Positions 27,229 to 36,232 of a stretch of DNA of 64,000 nt are shown one piece after another (position 1 is the stretch's first letter; every line of letters begins with the position of its first letter). Source of the stretch: Streptomyces atratus (GTDB lineage Bacteria; Actinomycetota; Actinomycetes; Streptomycetales; Streptomycetaceae); contig NZ_FPJO01000008.1 in the NCBI RefSeq assembly GCF_900119365.1, forward strand, positions 235,076 through 299,075, in the 5' to 3' direction. The notes under the pieces are model-generated. The model was not told where the DNA came from and did no database searches. It worked only from the letters and a program-made list of their open reading frames with translations. Position numbers and translations under genes: made by a program.

Positions 27229-27795
27229 TGGCGCCGGGCGCACCCCGGGGTCGGCCTGGTCCTCCACGAGTACGCCACCCCGGAAGCCCTGGAGGAGCAG
27301 CTCGAACGCGGCACCGCCGACCTGGCCGTCGGCCCGCCGCCCGCGCACTGGCCGGGGCCCGTCGTCCCGGTCGGCGAGGAGGACATCGTCCTGGTGGTCC
27401 CCTTCGACGACCCGCTCGCCGGACGCACCTCGGTCCGCCTGCGGGAGCTGGCCGACCGGCTCCGGGTGCGCTGCGCGATGGAACCCGTGGTCCAGGGCAG
27501 GCCGTTCCTCGACCTGGCCTGCGGAGAGGCCGGCTTCACACCCCGTACGGCGGTACGCACCGAACACACGTCGACGGCGGTGCGGATGGCGGCGGCCGGG
27601 GTCGGGGTCGCCACGGCGCCGGCGCATGTGGTCCGGGGCGCGGTCGGTGAGGACTGCGCGGCCCTCGCCGTGGAACCTCCGTGGCGGCGTCGGCCGGCGG
27701 TCTTCTCCCGGGTCGAACTCACCGGGGCCGCCGCCGCGTTCACGGACCTGCTCGGGGTCTCCTGGCCGCTGTGCCCCCGGACGCCGACGGGCTGA
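27226..27795 (+). pseudogene. C-terminal remnant of a LysR regulator gene
   Basis: About 190 codons. RRAHPGVGLVLHEYATPEAL, GTADLAVGPPPAHW, EEDIVLVVPFDDPLAG, ACGEAGFTPRTAVRTEHTST and AAAGVGVATAPAHVV are the co-inducer domain of a LysR protein. The HTH-containing first 100 residues are missing. It begins at the same point where the opposing dehydrogenase remnant ends, so both lost their 5' ends in one event. Confidence 0.8.
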
Positions 27796-27919
27796 GACCC
27801 CGACCGGGCGTACCGCCGTCACCCGGACGGCCGTACGTCGGCTGCGTGACGCCGCCGCCGGTGGTCCGCTGGGGGGAAGCCGCGCCGCACACCGGCGCCC
27901 TGACGCCCCGGGGGTACCG

Positions 27920-28975
27920 ATGCAGGCCGACGCGCCGGAAGGCATACCCGTGGCGGAACGCGGCCGCCGGACCGGCAGGCCGGCGCGCGGCCCCCGCCCG
28001 AGCACCGGCCCCAGCCTGCTCGCACCCGGCGCGGTGCACGACCCTTACCGGCTCTACCGCGTCCTGCGCGAGGAGTACCCGCTCAGCTACGACGCGCCCC
28101 TGGGCGCCTGGCTGGTCAGCCGGTACGCGGACGTGGCCACGGCCCTCACCGACCCCCGTTTCGCCGGCCTCCCGCACGACACCGCACCCCGTGGCGGCCC
28201 CGCCCCGCTCGGCCTCTGTCACGGCAGCCCCCTCTGCGCACCCCGCAAGCACCGCACGCCCGCGCCCGGGCCGGTGCACCATCACATGCCGGACCCCGGC
28301 CCGGTACCACGTCACATGGCAGCGCGGATCGAGCGGACCGCGTACGTCCTGGCGCGCCGGATCGCCGGCCGCCAACAGGCCGACCTCGTCGAGGAGTTCT
28401 GCCGCTGGCTGCCCGTCGGCGCCACCCCTGACGCGAGCGTCCGGCCGCACCGGCTGCCCGGCGCCGGGACGGTCACCACCGCCGCACCCTGCACCCGGCA
28501 CACCGGCCTCCGCGAGAGAGCGCTCGCCTCCTTCCTCGCCAATGTGCTGGACGCCCCCGACCTCCTCGCCGCCCTGCGCATCGAACCCGCCCTGGCCGAC
28601 CGGGCCTGGACCGAGTCGCTGCGCCGCGACCCTCCGGTCCAGGTGGTGCTGCGCCGTACCGTCACCGAGGTCGCCCTCAGCGGCGGCACCCTGCCCGCCG
28701 GGGCGGACGTCGCCTGCCTGATCGGCTCGGCCGGCCGCGATCCGGAACGGTTCGCCGCCCCCGACCTCTTCGACCCCTTCCGCCGCGACCAGGGCCGGTC
28801 CCTCACCGGCCCCGCGTCCTGCCCGGCCGTTCTGCTCGGCCGACTGGAGGCCCGGCAGGGCCTGGGCGCGCTGCTCGACGCGATGCCCCGGCTCCGCTGG
28901 GCCGACGGATTCCGCCCGGCCGGCACCGGGCTGCTCACCCGTGGTCCGCGGGCCCTCCTCGTCAGGCCCGGCTGA
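27920..28975 (+). CDS. Cytochrome P450-like protein lacking the I-helix motif
   Basis: A 351-aa protein, shorter than usual P450s (about 400). P450 features are PYRLYRVLREEYPLSYDAPLGAWLVSRYADV, TDPRF, IERTAYVLARRIAG, a K-helix ExxR in TESLRRDPPVQVVLRRT, DPERFAAPDLFDPFRRD, and a heme-loop cysteine in LTGPASCPA followed by LEARQGLGALL. The oxygen-activating A/GGx(D/E)T of the I-helix is not visible: the region 160-200 (TTAAPCTRHTGLRERALASF) is short and unlike the family. The CPA heme motif resembles P450s of Streptomyces conservons. Either a divergent or a decaying gene. Its end overlaps treY by 14 bases, convergent. Confidence 0.65.
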   Translation: MQADAPEGIPVAERGRRTGRPARGPRPSTGPSLLAPGAVHDPYRLYRVLREEYPLSYDAPLGAWLVSRYADVATALTDPRFAGLPHDTAPRGGPAPLGLCHGSPLCAPRKHRTPAPGPVHHHMPDPGPVPRHMAARIERTAYVLARRIAGRQQADLVEEFCRWLPVGATPDASVRPHRLPGAGTVTTAAPCTRHTGLRERALASFLANVLDAPDLLAALRIEPALADRAWTESLRRDPPVQVVLRRTVTEVALSGGTLPAGADVACLIGSAGRDPERFAAPDLFDPFRRDQGRSLTGPASCPAVLLGRLEARQGLGALLDAMPRLRWADGFRPAGTGLLTRGPRALLVRPG

Positions 28976-31331
28976 GCAGCGCCACCGGCCGCCCGGCGAA
29001 GAGCTCGGCGAGTGCGACCGATCCCCCGGCGAACTCCCGACCGGACGTCAGCAGATCGGTCCACGGACCGTCGTCCGGCAGCGCCAGCTCCGTGTCGTGC
29101 CAGCCGCCCGACTCCGCCAGCCGCAACGACAGCCTGGTCACGGCGGTGACCACCTCGCCCGAGCGGCAGAACGCCAGACAGTGCGCGGCCGCCGGGCCAC
29201 GGGCACTCAGCGGGGCGTACGTACCGGACTCGCCGAACACCTCCGGCCGCTCGCGCCGCAGTCGCAGGGCGACCGCCGTCAGCTCGCCCTTCTCGCCGAG
29301 GGCCCCGTCCAGGGACGGCTCGCTGAACGGCCGCCGGTTGTCCGGGTCGACCAGCGCCAGGTACTCGCGCTCCGTGCCCTGGTACAGATCCGGCACACCC
29401 GGCATGGTCAGATGCACCAGCGCCGCCCCCAGCACATTGGCCCGCACATACGGGTCGAGCGTGTTCGCGAACCGCTCCAGGATCTCGCGCACCGGACCGG
29501 AACCGGCGGCCGGCCCGGCCGCGACGAAGTCCGTCACCGCCCGCTCGTACCCCGGATCGGATTCGGTCCAGCTGGTGAAGAGCCCCGCCTCGCGGACCGC
29601 CTTCAGCAGCGCCGGCTCCAGCCGGCCCGCCATCTCGCCGCCCGGCAGCCTCGCGCAGCCCACGGCCGTCTGCCAGGCCTGCCAGGCGAGCTGGGCGTCG
29701 GGCGCGGTGGCCGGGGTGGCCCGCTCCAGCTCCGTCAGCAGCCCGGACCACGACTCCGGGCACTGAGTCAGCACCGCGATCCGGGCCCTTACATCGGCGC
29801 TGCGCTTGGTGTCATGGGTGGTCAGCGCCGTGCCGGTGGCGGGCCAGTCGCGGGCCAGCCGGGCACAGAACGCGTGGAACTCCTCCGGCGTCACCGCGGG
29901 CTGTCCGGGTTCGCCGCCCACCTCGTTGGCCGAGATCAACGGCACGTACCGGTAGAACGCCGTGTCCTCGACCGATTTGGCGCGCAACGCGGAAGCGGTC
30001 TGGGCGAACCGGGCACAGAACGCGGCCCGCTCGGGCCCCTCTCCCAGCCGCCCCAGCGCCAGCTCCCGGACCACGTCGACGGCCGAGGCCTCCTCCGCGA
30101 CGGCGAACATCGCCTTCGCGTCCCGCACGACCGCGTCCGGCAGCGTCTGTTCGGCCGTCGCCGTGCGGGGCCCGCCGGCCGTCGCGTACGGGCGGTAGAC
30201 CGGTACCCGCACGAGCAGTTCGCGCACCGCGGCGTGCAGCGTCCACGGGGCGTGATCGCGCAGCGCGGGGTCGTCCGCGCAGATCCGTACGGCGAGCCGG
30301 GTCAGCAGCTCCGTCTCGGCGGCCAGTTCATGCGTCACCACCCGGTACGCGGCGCGGCGCACGGTCGCCGTCCAGTGACCGCCGCGGTCGCCGGCGGGAC
30401 CCGCGTACTCCCGGTAGCGGCCGACCAGCTCCGCCGCGCCCATCGGGTCGACGAACAGGCCGTCGACGCGGTGCAGCACGTCGTACCCGGTCGTCCCCGC
30501 GACGGCCCAGTCCGCGGGCAGCGGCTCGCCGCCGGTGAGGATCTTCTCCACCACCGTCCACCGCCCGCCGGTCGCCGCCGAGAGCCGCTCCAGGTAGGCC
30601 GCGGGGTCGGCCAGCCCGTCGGGGTGGTCGATGCGCAGCCCGTCGACGACACCGTCCCGGATCAGTTCGAGGATCTTGCCGTGGGTGGCGGCGAAGACCT
30701 CGGGGTCCTCCACCCGCACCCCGATGAGCTCCGAGATGGTGAAGAACCTCCGGTAGTTCAGCTCGGTGCGGGCCAGCCGCCACCAGCCGAGCCGGTAGTG
30801 CTGGGCGTCCAGCAGCTCGGGCAGCGGCAGACCGGCGGTGCCGGTCCGCAGCGGGAACTCCTGCTCGCCGTAGCGCAGCACGTCCCCGTCGGCCCGGAGC
30901 CTGCCGAGCTCGTCGCCGATCCGCCCGCCGAGCACCGGCAGCAGCACCTTGCCGCCGCCCGCCGCCCAGTCGATGTCGAACCAGCGGGCGTACGGGGACC
31001 CGGGGCCCTCGCGCAGCACCTCCCACAGCGCGTGGTTGTGGCGGGGGACGGCGGCCATGTGGTTCGGCACGATGTCCACGATCAGTCCGAGACCGTGCCC
31101 GCGCGCCGTGCGGGCCAGCTCCCGCAGCCCTTCCTCGCCGCCGAGCTCGGCGCGGACCCGGCCGTGGTCGACGACGTCGTAGCCGTGCCGGGAGCCGGGC
31201 ACGGCCTCCAGGACCGGGGACAGATGCAGATGGGAGACGCCGAGCGAGGCGAGATACGGCACGGCGTCTCCGGCGGCCGAGAACGGGAAGTCGGGCTGGA
31301 GCTGGAGCCGGTAGGTGGCGGTGGGCGTCAT
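28962..31331 (-). CDS. treY: Malto-oligosyltrehalose synthase
   Basis: A 789-aa GH13 enzyme that isomerises the reducing-end alpha-1,4 bond of maltodextrins to alpha-1,1, giving maltooligosyl-trehalose. It opens MTPTATYRLQLQPDFPF. Active-site regions: DIVPNHMA, GLRIDHPDGL with the nucleophile Asp, VVEKIL with the acid Glu, and TTHDTKRSADVR. PDLYQGTEREYLALVDPDNRRP is also typical of TreY. In-frame codons extend upstream to 31418, but the TPTATYRLQ opening fixes the start. It lies 90 bases after treX/glgX and is probably co-transcribed with it. Confidence 0.96.
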   Translation of the reverse strand: MTPTATYRLQLQPDFPFSAAGDAVPYLASLGVSHLHLSPVLEAVPGSRHGYDVVDHGRVRAELGGEEGLRELARTARGHGLGLIVDIVPNHMAAVPRHNHALWEVLREGPGSPYARWFDIDWAAGGGKVLLPVLGGRIGDELGRLRADGDVLRYGEQEFPLRTGTAGLPLPELLDAQHYRLGWWRLARTELNYRRFFTISELIGVRVEDPEVFAATHGKILELIRDGVVDGLRIDHPDGLADPAAYLERLSAATGGRWTVVEKILTGGEPLPADWAVAGTTGYDVLHRVDGLFVDPMGAAELVGRYREYAGPAGDRGGHWTATVRRAAYRVVTHELAAETELLTRLAVRICADDPALRDHAPWTLHAAVRELLVRVPVYRPYATAGGPRTATAEQTLPDAVVRDAKAMFAVAEEASAVDVVRELALGRLGEGPERAAFCARFAQTASALRAKSVEDTAFYRYVPLISANEVGGEPGQPAVTPEEFHAFCARLARDWPATGTALTTHDTKRSADVRARIAVLTQCPESWSGLLTELERATPATAPDAQLAWQAWQTAVGCARLPGGEMAGRLEPALLKAVREAGLFTSWTESDPGYERAVTDFVAAGPAAGSGPVREILERFANTLDPYVRANVLGAALVHLTMPGVPDLYQGTEREYLALVDPDNRRPFSEPSLDGALGEKGELTAVALRLRRERPEVFGESGTYAPLSARGPAAAHCLAFCRSGEVVTAVTRLSLRLAESGGWHDTELALPDDGPWTDLLTSGREFAGGSVALAELFAGRPVALLSRA

Positions 31332-31421
31332 GCGGACGTTCGTACCCAGCCTGGCGGCATCTGTGTCACGGAACGCCGCAAAGGGCTCGACCGGCGGTGT
31401 GCCCCGGCCGCCTGACACGCC

Positions 31422-33587
31422 CTAAGCGGGCCGCTGCAGCACGGCCATGCTGCGTCCGACCAGTTTCACCCGATCGCCCGCCGCCACCTTCGGCCCCGAG
31501 CCGGGCATGACACCGACCGGGCGGGCCGTGTCGACCACCACCAGCCACTGCCGGCCGTGGTTGACCGGAACGGAGAACTCCAGCGTCTCGGCGCTCGCGT
31601 TGAACATCAGCAGGAACGAGTCGTCGGAGATCCGCTCGCCGCGCGGCCCCGGCTCGGAGATCGCGTGTCCGTTGAGGAAGACCGTCAGCGCCTTGGCGTG
31701 CGCGGCCTGCCAGTCCCGCTGCGTCATCTCGCGGCCCTCCGGCGTGAACCACGCGATGTCCGAGAGCTCGTCGTGGGTGCCCTCGACCGGACGGCCGTGG
31801 AAGAACCGGCGGCGCCGGAAGACCGGATGGTCGCGACGGAGCCAGACCATCGCCTGGGTGAACTCCAGCAGACTGCTGCCGAGGCCGCTCTCCCCGTCCC
31901 GGTCGGCCTCCTGCGCGTCGTCCTCCGCGGCTTCTGCCGGGTCCGGCCAGTGCACCCACGACAACTCGTTGTCCTGGCAGTACGCGTTGTTGTTGCCTCG
32001 CTGCGTACGCGCGAACTCGTCGCCGTGGCTCAGCATCGGCACGCCCTGCGACAGCATCAGCGTGGCGGTGAAGTTCCGCATCTGCCGCATCCGCAGATCG
32101 AGGATCTCCGGCTGGTCGGTGTCCCCCTCCGCGCCGCAGTTCCAGGACCGGTTGTGGCTCTCGCCGTCCCGGTTGCCCTCGCCGTTCGCCTCGTTGTGCT
32201 TGTCGTTGTACGAGACCAGGTCGTGCAGCGTGAATCCGTCGTGGCAGGTGGTGAAGTTGATCGAGGCGAGCGGCCGCCTGCCGTCGTCCTGGTACAGGTC
32301 CGACGAGCCGGTCAGCCGTCCGGCGAACTCGGCGAGGGTCCGGGGCTCGCCCCGCCACAGGTCCCGCACGGTGTCCCGGTACTTGCCGTTCCACTCGGTC
32401 CACAGCGGCGGGAAGTTCCCCACCTGGTAGCCGCCCTCGCCCACGTCCCACGGCTCGGCGATCAGCTTCACCTGGCTGACCACCGGGTCCTGCTGCACCA
32501 GGTCGAAGAAGGACGACAGCCGGTCCACCTCGTGGAACTGCCGGGCCAGGGTGGCCGCCAGATCGAAGCGGAAGCCGTCCACATGCATCTCCGTGACCCA
32601 GTACCGCAGCGAGTCCATGATCAGCTGGAGCACGTGCGGCGACCGCATCAGCAGGGAGTTCCCGGTCCCCGTCGTGTCCATGTAGTACCGCTGGTCGTCC
32701 GCCAGCCGGTAGTACGAGGCGTTGTCCAGGCCCCGGAAGGAGAGCGTCGGACCCAGGTGGTTGCCCTCCGCGGTGTGGTTGTAGACCACGTCGAGGATCA
32801 CCTCGATGCCGGCCTGGTGCAGCGCCCGCACGGCCTGCTTGAACTCCAGCACCTGCTCACCGCGGTCGCCCCAGGAGGCGTAGGCGTTGTGCGGGGCGAA
32901 GAAGCCGATGGTGTTGTAGCCCCAGTAATTGGCCAGCCCCGCGTCGGCCAGCCGGTGGTCCTGGACGAACTGGTGAACAGGCATCAGTTCGATGGCCGTG
33001 ACGCCCAGTTCCGTCAGATGGGCGATCACCTCAGGATGGGCCAGCCCCGCGTAGGTTCCGCGCAGATCCTTCGGCAACCCCGGGTGGAGCATCGTCAGGC
33101 CCTTCACATGGGCCTCGTAGATCACCGTGCGGTGGTAGTCCGTACGGGGCCGCCGGTCGTCGCCCCAGTCGAAGTACGGGTTGACCACGACCGAGGTCAT
33201 GGTGTGCGGCGCCGAGTCGAGGTCGTTGCGCGCGTCGGGCCGGCCGAACGGATAGCCGTACACCGCCTCGCCCCACCGGATCTCTCCGGCGACGGCACGG
33301 GCGTACGGGTCGAGCAGCAGTTTGGCCGAATTGCAGCGGGCGCCGCGCTCCGGCTCGTACGGCCCGTGGACCCTGAAGCCGTACCGCTGACCGGGCATCA
33401 CGCCGGGCAGATAGGCATGGCGGACGAAGGCGTCGGTCTCCCTGAGCTCCACCGCCGTCTCGGAACCGTCGTCGTGCAGCAGGCACAACTCGATTCGTCT
33501 GGCGGCCTCCGAGAAGACCGCGAAGTTGGTCCCGGCGCCGTCGTACGTGGCACCGAGGGGATACGCCTGTCCCGGCCAGACCTGCAT
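31422..33587 (-). CDS. glgX: Glycogen debranching enzyme GlgX/TreX
   Basis: A 721-aa GH13 isoamylase-type enzyme that removes alpha-1,6 branches of glycogen and so supplies linear maltodextrin to TreY. It opens MQVWPGQAYPLGATYDGAGTNF (CBM48 domain). Active-site regions are DVVYNHTAEGNHLG, DGFRFDLAATLAR, LIAEPWDVGEGGYQ and TCHDGFTLHDLVSYNDKHNEANGE. LSHGDEFARTQRGNNNAYCQDNE is highly conserved in GlgX. The ATG at 33587 matches the conserved opening; in-frame codons to 33893 do not. First gene of the treX-treY unit; a long inverted repeat lies about 95 bases upstream. Confidence 0.95.
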   Translation of the reverse strand: MQVWPGQAYPLGATYDGAGTNFAVFSEAARRIELCLLHDDGSETAVELRETDAFVRHAYLPGVMPGQRYGFRVHGPYEPERGARCNSAKLLLDPYARAVAGEIRWGEAVYGYPFGRPDARNDLDSAPHTMTSVVVNPYFDWGDDRRPRTDYHRTVIYEAHVKGLTMLHPGLPKDLRGTYAGLAHPEVIAHLTELGVTAIELMPVHQFVQDHRLADAGLANYWGYNTIGFFAPHNAYASWGDRGEQVLEFKQAVRALHQAGIEVILDVVYNHTAEGNHLGPTLSFRGLDNASYYRLADDQRYYMDTTGTGNSLLMRSPHVLQLIMDSLRYWVTEMHVDGFRFDLAATLARQFHEVDRLSSFFDLVQQDPVVSQVKLIAEPWDVGEGGYQVGNFPPLWTEWNGKYRDTVRDLWRGEPRTLAEFAGRLTGSSDLYQDDGRRPLASINFTTCHDGFTLHDLVSYNDKHNEANGEGNRDGESHNRSWNCGAEGDTDQPEILDLRMRQMRNFTATLMLSQGVPMLSHGDEFARTQRGNNNAYCQDNELSWVHWPDPAEAAEDDAQEADRDGESGLGSSLLEFTQAMVWLRRDHPVFRRRRFFHGRPVEGTHDELSDIAWFTPEGREMTQRDWQAAHAKALTVFLNGHAISEPGPRGERISDDSFLLMFNASAETLEFSVPVNHGRQWLVVVDTARPVGVMPGSGPKVAAGDRVKLVGRSMAVLQRPA

Positions 33588-33680
33588 AGGTTCGACTCTT
33601 CCACTTCTGATCCGGGTGCCTGGAGCTTGCGGGCTGCCAGAACCCGTCCGACCCCTGATCCGCCGGACAGGCCCTGGAGT

Positions 33681-33833
33681 CTGTCGGGTGGCCTCCGACC
33701 GGGCGGCCACGCCCTGATGCGCACGCTTCCCGCGTTGTCGTCGGTCGCCGACGCTCCGCGTCGACTCCCTCCTCCGCCTTGGAATCGCACGCACCGGACC
33801 GCGTCCGCTATCCGATCGGAGGCCACCCGACAG
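33681..33833. repeat. Long-range inverted repeat upstream of glgX
   Basis: CTGTCGGGTGGCCTCCGA at 33681-33698 is repeated perfectly in inverted orientation at 33816-33833, with further CGG pairing inside and a 117-base loop. It lies 94-246 bases upstream of glgX. It may be a small non-autonomous element with terminal repeats or a folded leader. The rest of the 566-base gap 33588-34153 has no recognisable gene; the region 34010-34150 is less GC rich and probably carries the promoter of the HEPN gene. Confidence 0.6.
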
Positions 33834-34153
33834 GCTCTGAGCCAGATCTTCCCCGAAACAGGTGCGGCTACCTAGGACCGACCGGCACGTCACGCGGTCC
33901 GGTCAACATCGGGCCTCTCCGTGTCGCCCGGAACCGGGATCCGGACCCCCGGCCCCGGCGCTCGCCCGGTACTGGGCGCCGGATGGGGTGCTCAATCACT
34001 ATGAATCCCCTCACTACGGCAGATCTTGCCGCCGGGAACATCCCCGCGTCACAGGGGAGTTGACGAAGCAGCATGTGCATCCGGCTGCACCGGCTCCCGC
34101 TCCCGGAGTACCCTTCCTTGATCGTTGGTGGGGGAGTGGAAGGCGGTGCGCGG

Positions 34154-35386
34154 GTGAGCTCGGGAGGCTTCGAGCTGCCCCCAGGTGACCCAGGTCACGA
34201 GGGGGAATCCACCGATGTCCCGCCAGGGGCGGTTTCACTTGCGCAGCCCATGGAGATCGGCGCGGAACTGGACTGGGGGGCGGACGCCTGGAGCGAGGTG
34301 CGTACGCGCGCCCAGCGGGCCGGGCGGGCCTACATCTGGCTGAATCTGGTGGAGCAGCGGCTGCGCGCCGTGGTCGCCGCGGTGCTCCGGCCCATCTACG
34401 AGCCGGTGCACGGCGAGGACTGGGTGGTGGCCGCCGCCGGGCCCGCCGGGCAGGAGTGGGTGCAGCGCGCCGTCGCCGTGCGCGAGGTCTCGCGCCGCAA
34501 GGGCTATCTGCTGGACCCCGCCGACGACAACGTCCTCAGCTTCCTCACGCTGCCTCAGCTGCGTGAGCTGATGGTCCAGCACTGGCCGTGCTTCGAGGCG
34601 TACTTCGACGACCGGCGCGAGGTGGAGCTGGCGCTCGACGAGCTGGAGGTCGCCCGCAACGTGGTCTCCCGCAACCGCGCCCTGAACGAGGCGGTCCTCG
34701 CCCAGGCCGAGCGCGCCTCCGCCCGGCTCCTGGAGATCCTGGGCAGCGGCGCCGCCGTCCCGTCGGCCGACCGGCTCCCGGTCGACGCCGTCGAGGAGCT
34801 GGTCGGCGACCGGTACGCGGACGTGGTCTCCGTCCACTCCGACCGGGTGCGGCTCCAGCGCCAGCTGCCGGCCGAGGATCTCTTCGGCGGTTCGCGCCGG
34901 CTCGACGCGATCGGCATAGGGCTCAATCTGCTGGTGCAGAACTTCTCCGGCCGCCGGCTGATCCGGCTCGCCGAGTCGGGCTGCCGGGTGCGGCTGCTCT
35001 TCATCAACCCGGCGAGCAGCGCGGTCAAACGCCGGGAGCGCGAGCTGGGCCTGAAGAAGGGCGAGCTGAGCCGGACGGTGGAGATGAACATCCTCCATAT
35101 GCGCCGGGTCCGCTCCAAGCTCCGCGATCCGGGAGCCTTCGAGATCCATGTGTTCGACGAGACCCCGCGCTTCACGGCCTATCTGGTGGACGGCGACGGG
35201 ACGGACGCGGTCGGGGTCGTGCAGACCTATCTGCGGCGCGCACGCGGCATGGAGGCACCCGTGCTGGTGCTGCGCGGCGGCGGGCGTGCCGTGGTCCGGG
35301 CGGGGCAGGACAACGAGCACGGGCTGTTCGAGACGTACCGCGAGGAATTCGAGTCCGTGTGGGCGGACTCCCGGCCCGTCTCCTGA
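34154..35386 (+). CDS. SAV2148-like HEPN domain protein
   Basis: A 410-aa protein conserved as a single-copy gene in Streptomyces as I remember it. After a disordered acidic head (SSGGFELPPGDPGHEGES) comes PMEIGAELDWGADAWSEVRTRAQRAGRAYIWLNLVEQRLR, a HEPN-like helical core. The rest is mostly helical, with NLLVQNFSGRRLIRLAESG and a C-terminal part that looks like a PLD-type or nucleotide-like sheet (CRVRLLFINPASSAVKRRE, FEIHVFDETPRFTAYLVDGD). Start uncertain: GTG at 34154 is chosen because GSSGGFELPPGD is the usual opening; the frame is open from 34073. HEPN proteins often act on RNA; function here is unknown. Confidence 0.8.
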   Translation: MSSGGFELPPGDPGHEGESTDVPPGAVSLAQPMEIGAELDWGADAWSEVRTRAQRAGRAYIWLNLVEQRLRAVVAAVLRPIYEPVHGEDWVVAAAGPAGQEWVQRAVAVREVSRRKGYLLDPADDNVLSFLTLPQLRELMVQHWPCFEAYFDDRREVELALDELEVARNVVSRNRALNEAVLAQAERASARLLEILGSGAAVPSADRLPVDAVEELVGDRYADVVSVHSDRVRLQRQLPAEDLFGGSRRLDAIGIGLNLLVQNFSGRRLIRLAESGCRVRLLFINPASSAVKRRERELGLKKGELSRTVEMNILHMRRVRSKLRDPGAFEIHVFDETPRFTAYLVDGDGTDAVGVVQTYLRRARGMEAPVLVLRGGGRAVVRAGQDNEHGLFETYREEFESVWADSRPVS

Positions 35387-35464
35387 GGGGCCGCGACCGC
35401 GTTGTCAGTGGTGCATGCGAGGGTGGTCATCACCTGGGGGAGAGCACCACGAAGGAGGTACGGG

Positions 35465-36196
35465 ATGAGCTGGCACCGGGACACGCTGGTCGGCTTCGAC
35501 CTGGAGACGACCGGCACCGATCCGCTGGAGGCCCGGATCGTGACGGCCGCGATCGTCGGCGTCGGCGGCAGGGACGGGGAGCCGGTGCGGCAGCGCACCT
35601 GGCTGGCGGATCCGGGCATCCGGATTCCCGAGCAGGCCTCGGCGATCCACGGCATCAGCAGCGAGCGGGCGGCGGCGGAGGGCCGGCCGGTGCGCGAGGT
35701 GGCCGACGAGATCGCCGGGACGCTCACGGAGTACTGGCGCCGGGGCGTGCCGGTCGTCGCGTACAACGCCGCCTTCGATCTGACGCTGCTCACGGCGGAG
35801 TTGCGGCGGCACGGGCTGCCGTCGTTGAGCGACCGGCTCGACGGGGCGGGGATCGGGCCGGTGATCGACCCGTACACGATCGACCGGGCCGTCGACCGCT
35901 ACCGCAAGGGCAAGCGCAACCTGGAGGCGGTCTGCGTCGAGTACGGCGTGGTGCACGGCGGAGCCCATGACGCGGGGGCGGACGCGCTGGCCGCGGTCCG
36001 GGTGGCGTACGCCATAGCCGAGCGGCACGGCTCGGTCGCCGGGCTGACCGCCGCCGAGCTGCACGAGCGTCAGGTGGAGTGGTACGCGCAATGGGCGGCG
36101 GACTTCCAGCAGTTCCTGCGCCGCAAGGGCACCGCCGACGCGGTGGTCGACGGCCACTGGCCGCTGCGGGAGCCGGCCGGGGTCGCCGCGGGCTGA
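35465..36196 (+). CDS. DnaQ-like 3'-5' exonuclease
   Basis: A 243-aa DEDDh exonuclease. ExoI FDLETTGTDPLEARIV gives the first Asp and Glu, ExoII VVAYNAAFDLTLL gives the second Asp, and ExoIII HDAGADALAAVRVAYAI has the H...D pair. SAIHGIS and NLEAVCVEYGV are also typical. It digests DNA or RNA 3' ends in the cytoplasm; being a free-standing single-domain protein it is not the polymerase proofreading subunit by context. GAAGGAGG precedes the ATG. It follows the HEPN gene by 78 bases. Confidence 0.92.
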   Translation: MSWHRDTLVGFDLETTGTDPLEARIVTAAIVGVGGRDGEPVRQRTWLADPGIRIPEQASAIHGISSERAAAEGRPVREVADEIAGTLTEYWRRGVPVVAYNAAFDLTLLTAELRRHGLPSLSDRLDGAGIGPVIDPYTIDRAVDRYRKGKRNLEAVCVEYGVVHGGAHDAGADALAAVRVAYAIAERHGSVAGLTAAELHERQVEWYAQWAADFQQFLRRKGTADAVVDGHWPLREPAGVAAG

Positions 36197-36232
36197 CGGC
36201 CCGGCCCCGCAGCCGGGTTCAGGGGGTGGCGC

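Noticed and set aside
28962..31415. Plus-strand frame of 824 codons opposite treY
   Set aside because: Antisense to the full set of TreY motifs; a GC-composition shadow.
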